In this document: positions 62,768-64,000 of the stretch, in pieces
Position numbering within the stretch: position 1 is the first letter of the stretch
How the letters are laid out: each line of letters starts with the position of its first letter
NCBI GenBank assembly: GCA_934454145.1
Contig: CAKSFT010000008.1
Span: forward strand, 62,001 to 126,000
From: an uncultured Clostridia bacterium
GTDB lineage: Bacteria; Bacillota; Clostridia; UBA1381
DNA length: 64,000 nucleotides
Direction: 5' to 3'
Position numbers and translations under genes: made by a program
The notes under the pieces: model-generated
Told to the model about the DNA's origin: nothing
What the model saw: the letters and a program-made list of their open reading frames with translations, nothing else
Database searches by the model: none

Positions 62768-63988
62768 ATGTTTTTAAATAAGTTCTTCCATTTTGTGAAA
62801 GGATATGTTATACTATATCTGACGGGATTTAATATCGAACGTTTTCTATATATATGTGCAAAGCGCCGGATTGAGATACGCAATATCGAAAAAAAGGAAA
62901 AAGCATGTGCAACCGTAACGGTCAGCATAGACGATTTTTTTAAATTGAGGCCGATTGCCTATAAAACACGGACAAAGGTACATATAAAAAAGAAAGCCGG
63001 ATTACCTATTATCTTAAAAAAATATCGGAAAAGATATTTTATGTTTATTGGCTGTATAATATTTACGGCTGTTCTTTTTATTTCTTCACAATTTATCTGG
63101 ACGGTGGAAATCACGGGGATAAAGAATGCTGATGCGGCAAAGATAACCGCAGCGCTGAAGGAATCGGGGGTTTACAAAGGGGCGTTCAAGCCATTTGCAA
63201 GGTCATCAAAAGAAATAAAAGATATTCTTCTGAACAGAGATGATAATATTTCGTGGGCATGGGTATACTTAAAGGGCACAAAGGCAATATGCGAGGTTTT
63301 TGAGGGGACAGCCCCGAAAGAGGCGCTGGATTCCGGAGAGGCGTGCGACGTTGCGGCGGCACGTGACGGGATTATAAAGCGCATCATTGCAACCGACGGA
63401 ATAAAGATGGTTTCTGCGGGGGACACCGTGGAAAAGGGAGATATACTGATTTCCGGCGGTATACCGGACAATGAAGGAAAAATTGCCTGCACCGTTGCGG
63501 CAGACGGCATTGCCGAGGCGCGCACCTGGCACGAAAAAACCGATACATACAAGTTGTATTATGAGTATAAGGAGCCCACGGGAAGATACAAAAAATATTA
63601 CAGCATAAATATCTTTTCGGGCACGGTGAATCTCTTTTTTGACGGGAATATTCCGTATGAAAACTATGAACTGAGCGAAAAAAAGTATGAGATGAAATTT
63701 CGTGAAAATTATTATACGGGAATATCTGCGGTGTGCAAAAAAGCGGCGGAGGTCAGCGTGGTGCGCCAGCCGATATCTTATGACATGGCGGTTTATGAAG
63801 GTAAATGCGACCTGGAGGAGCGTATCGCAAAAGAACTTTTGCCGGGGGCGGAGCTGGTTTCCGAAAACCTGACAGACAGGCAGATTGACAGCGAAACCGT
63901 TGAAGTAACCCTGACGATGGAATTTACAGAAGACATAGGAACAAAAGTCCCGGCAGCACAGGCTGACGAAACAGACAAACAGGAGTGA
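62768..63988 (+). CDS. yqfD: Sporulation protein YqfD
   Basis: A 406-residue sporulation membrane protein with the family's N-terminal LTGFNIERFLYICAKRRIEI region, one transmembrane helix (about residues 93-112) and an extracytoplasmic domain (EVFEGTAPKE, AARDGIIKRIIATDG). ATG 62768 follows CAGAGG. In clostridia the next gene is normally phoH; only 12 bases remain here. yqfC, yqfD and ylbJ together support sporulation ability. Confidence 0.92.
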   Translation: MFLNKFFHFVKGYVILYLTGFNIERFLYICAKRRIEIRNIEKKEKACATVTVSIDDFFKLRPIAYKTRTKVHIKKKAGLPIILKKYRKRYFMFIGCIIFTAVLFISSQFIWTVEITGIKNADAAKITAALKESGVYKGAFKPFARSSKEIKDILLNRDDNISWAWVYLKGTKAICEVFEGTAPKEALDSGEACDVAAARDGIIKRIIATDGIKMVSAGDTVEKGDILISGGIPDNEGKIACTVAADGIAEARTWHEKTDTYKLYYEYKEPTGRYKKYYSINIFSGTVNLFFDGNIPYENYELSEKKYEMKFRENYYTGISAVCKKAAEVSVVRQPISYDMAVYEGKCDLEERIAKELLPGAELVSENLTDRQIDSETVEVTLTMEFTEDIGTKVPAAQADETDKQE

Positions 63989-64000
63989 TAATTGTTGTAC

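Noticed and set aside
1..64000. CRISPR arrays, rRNA and tRNA genes
   Set aside because: No regularly spaced direct repeats with unique spacers, and no tRNA or rRNA core sequences were seen.

Overview
The window looks like a chromosome segment from a spore-forming, low-to-moderate GC member of the Clostridia (Firmicutes) that degrades plant polysaccharides. The evidence is a Gram-positive-type PolC, the sporulation genes ylbJ, yqfC and yqfD, a Thr T-box leader, Gram-positive signal peptides, S-layer homology (SLH) domains and strong AGGAGG ribosome binding sites. The surface proteins recall pectin-degrading gut clostridia, but no species can be assigned from sequence alone.

Layout. 0-5.4 kb: a hairpin-rich repeat, a sugar-phosphate isomerase-like TIM barrel, PTS enzyme I, YchF, and a degenerate galactokinase-like protein. 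5.4-24.9 kb: a large carbohydrate/cell-surface region with two giant secreted beta-helix proteins, two SLH proteins, an intracellular beta-helix protein, L-rhamnose mutarotase and an AraC regulator. 24.9-28.3 kb: an AT-rich, gene-poor relic of an integrative element (excisionase-like, sigma-region-4-like and small HTH proteins), bounded by a duplicated 3' end of the rubrerythrin gene. 28.1-29.3 kb: a PerR/Fur - reverse rubrerythrin - rubredoxin peroxide-stress operon with a Fur-type box. 29.3-34.5 kb: T-box/thrS, nifU/nifS and tmcAL. 34.6-39.3 kb: an operon of FAD oxidoreductase, Eis-like acetyltransferase and GH123-like glycosidase. 39.3-43.9 kb: an XRE regulator with a palindromic operator, a DUF2178-like membrane protein, a secreted WG-repeat protein, and two gene fragments joined head to head (thiazoline-carboxylate hydrolase; subtilase with cohesin-like and dockerin-like domains). 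44-64 kb: HAD phosphatase, split chromate transporter, polC, GH3 glucosidase, HtrA, a zinc ABC operon with its Fur-family regulator, a two-component system, YifB/ComM, and sporulation genes.

How it fits together. The surface proteins, GH3, GH123-like enzyme, FAD oxidoreductase, isomerase and rhamnose mutarotase suggest binding, depolymerising and importing plant or host glycans; the substrate (possibly rhamnogalacturonan) is inferred. Metal and oxidative-stress genes carry recognisable operators next to their regulators. The observations most worth following up are the repeat family found in three 5' leaders, the giant surface cluster with recently duplicated modules, the galactokinase-like pseudoenzyme, and the rubrerythrin-end duplication flanking the element relic. 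No complete new system was demonstrated.
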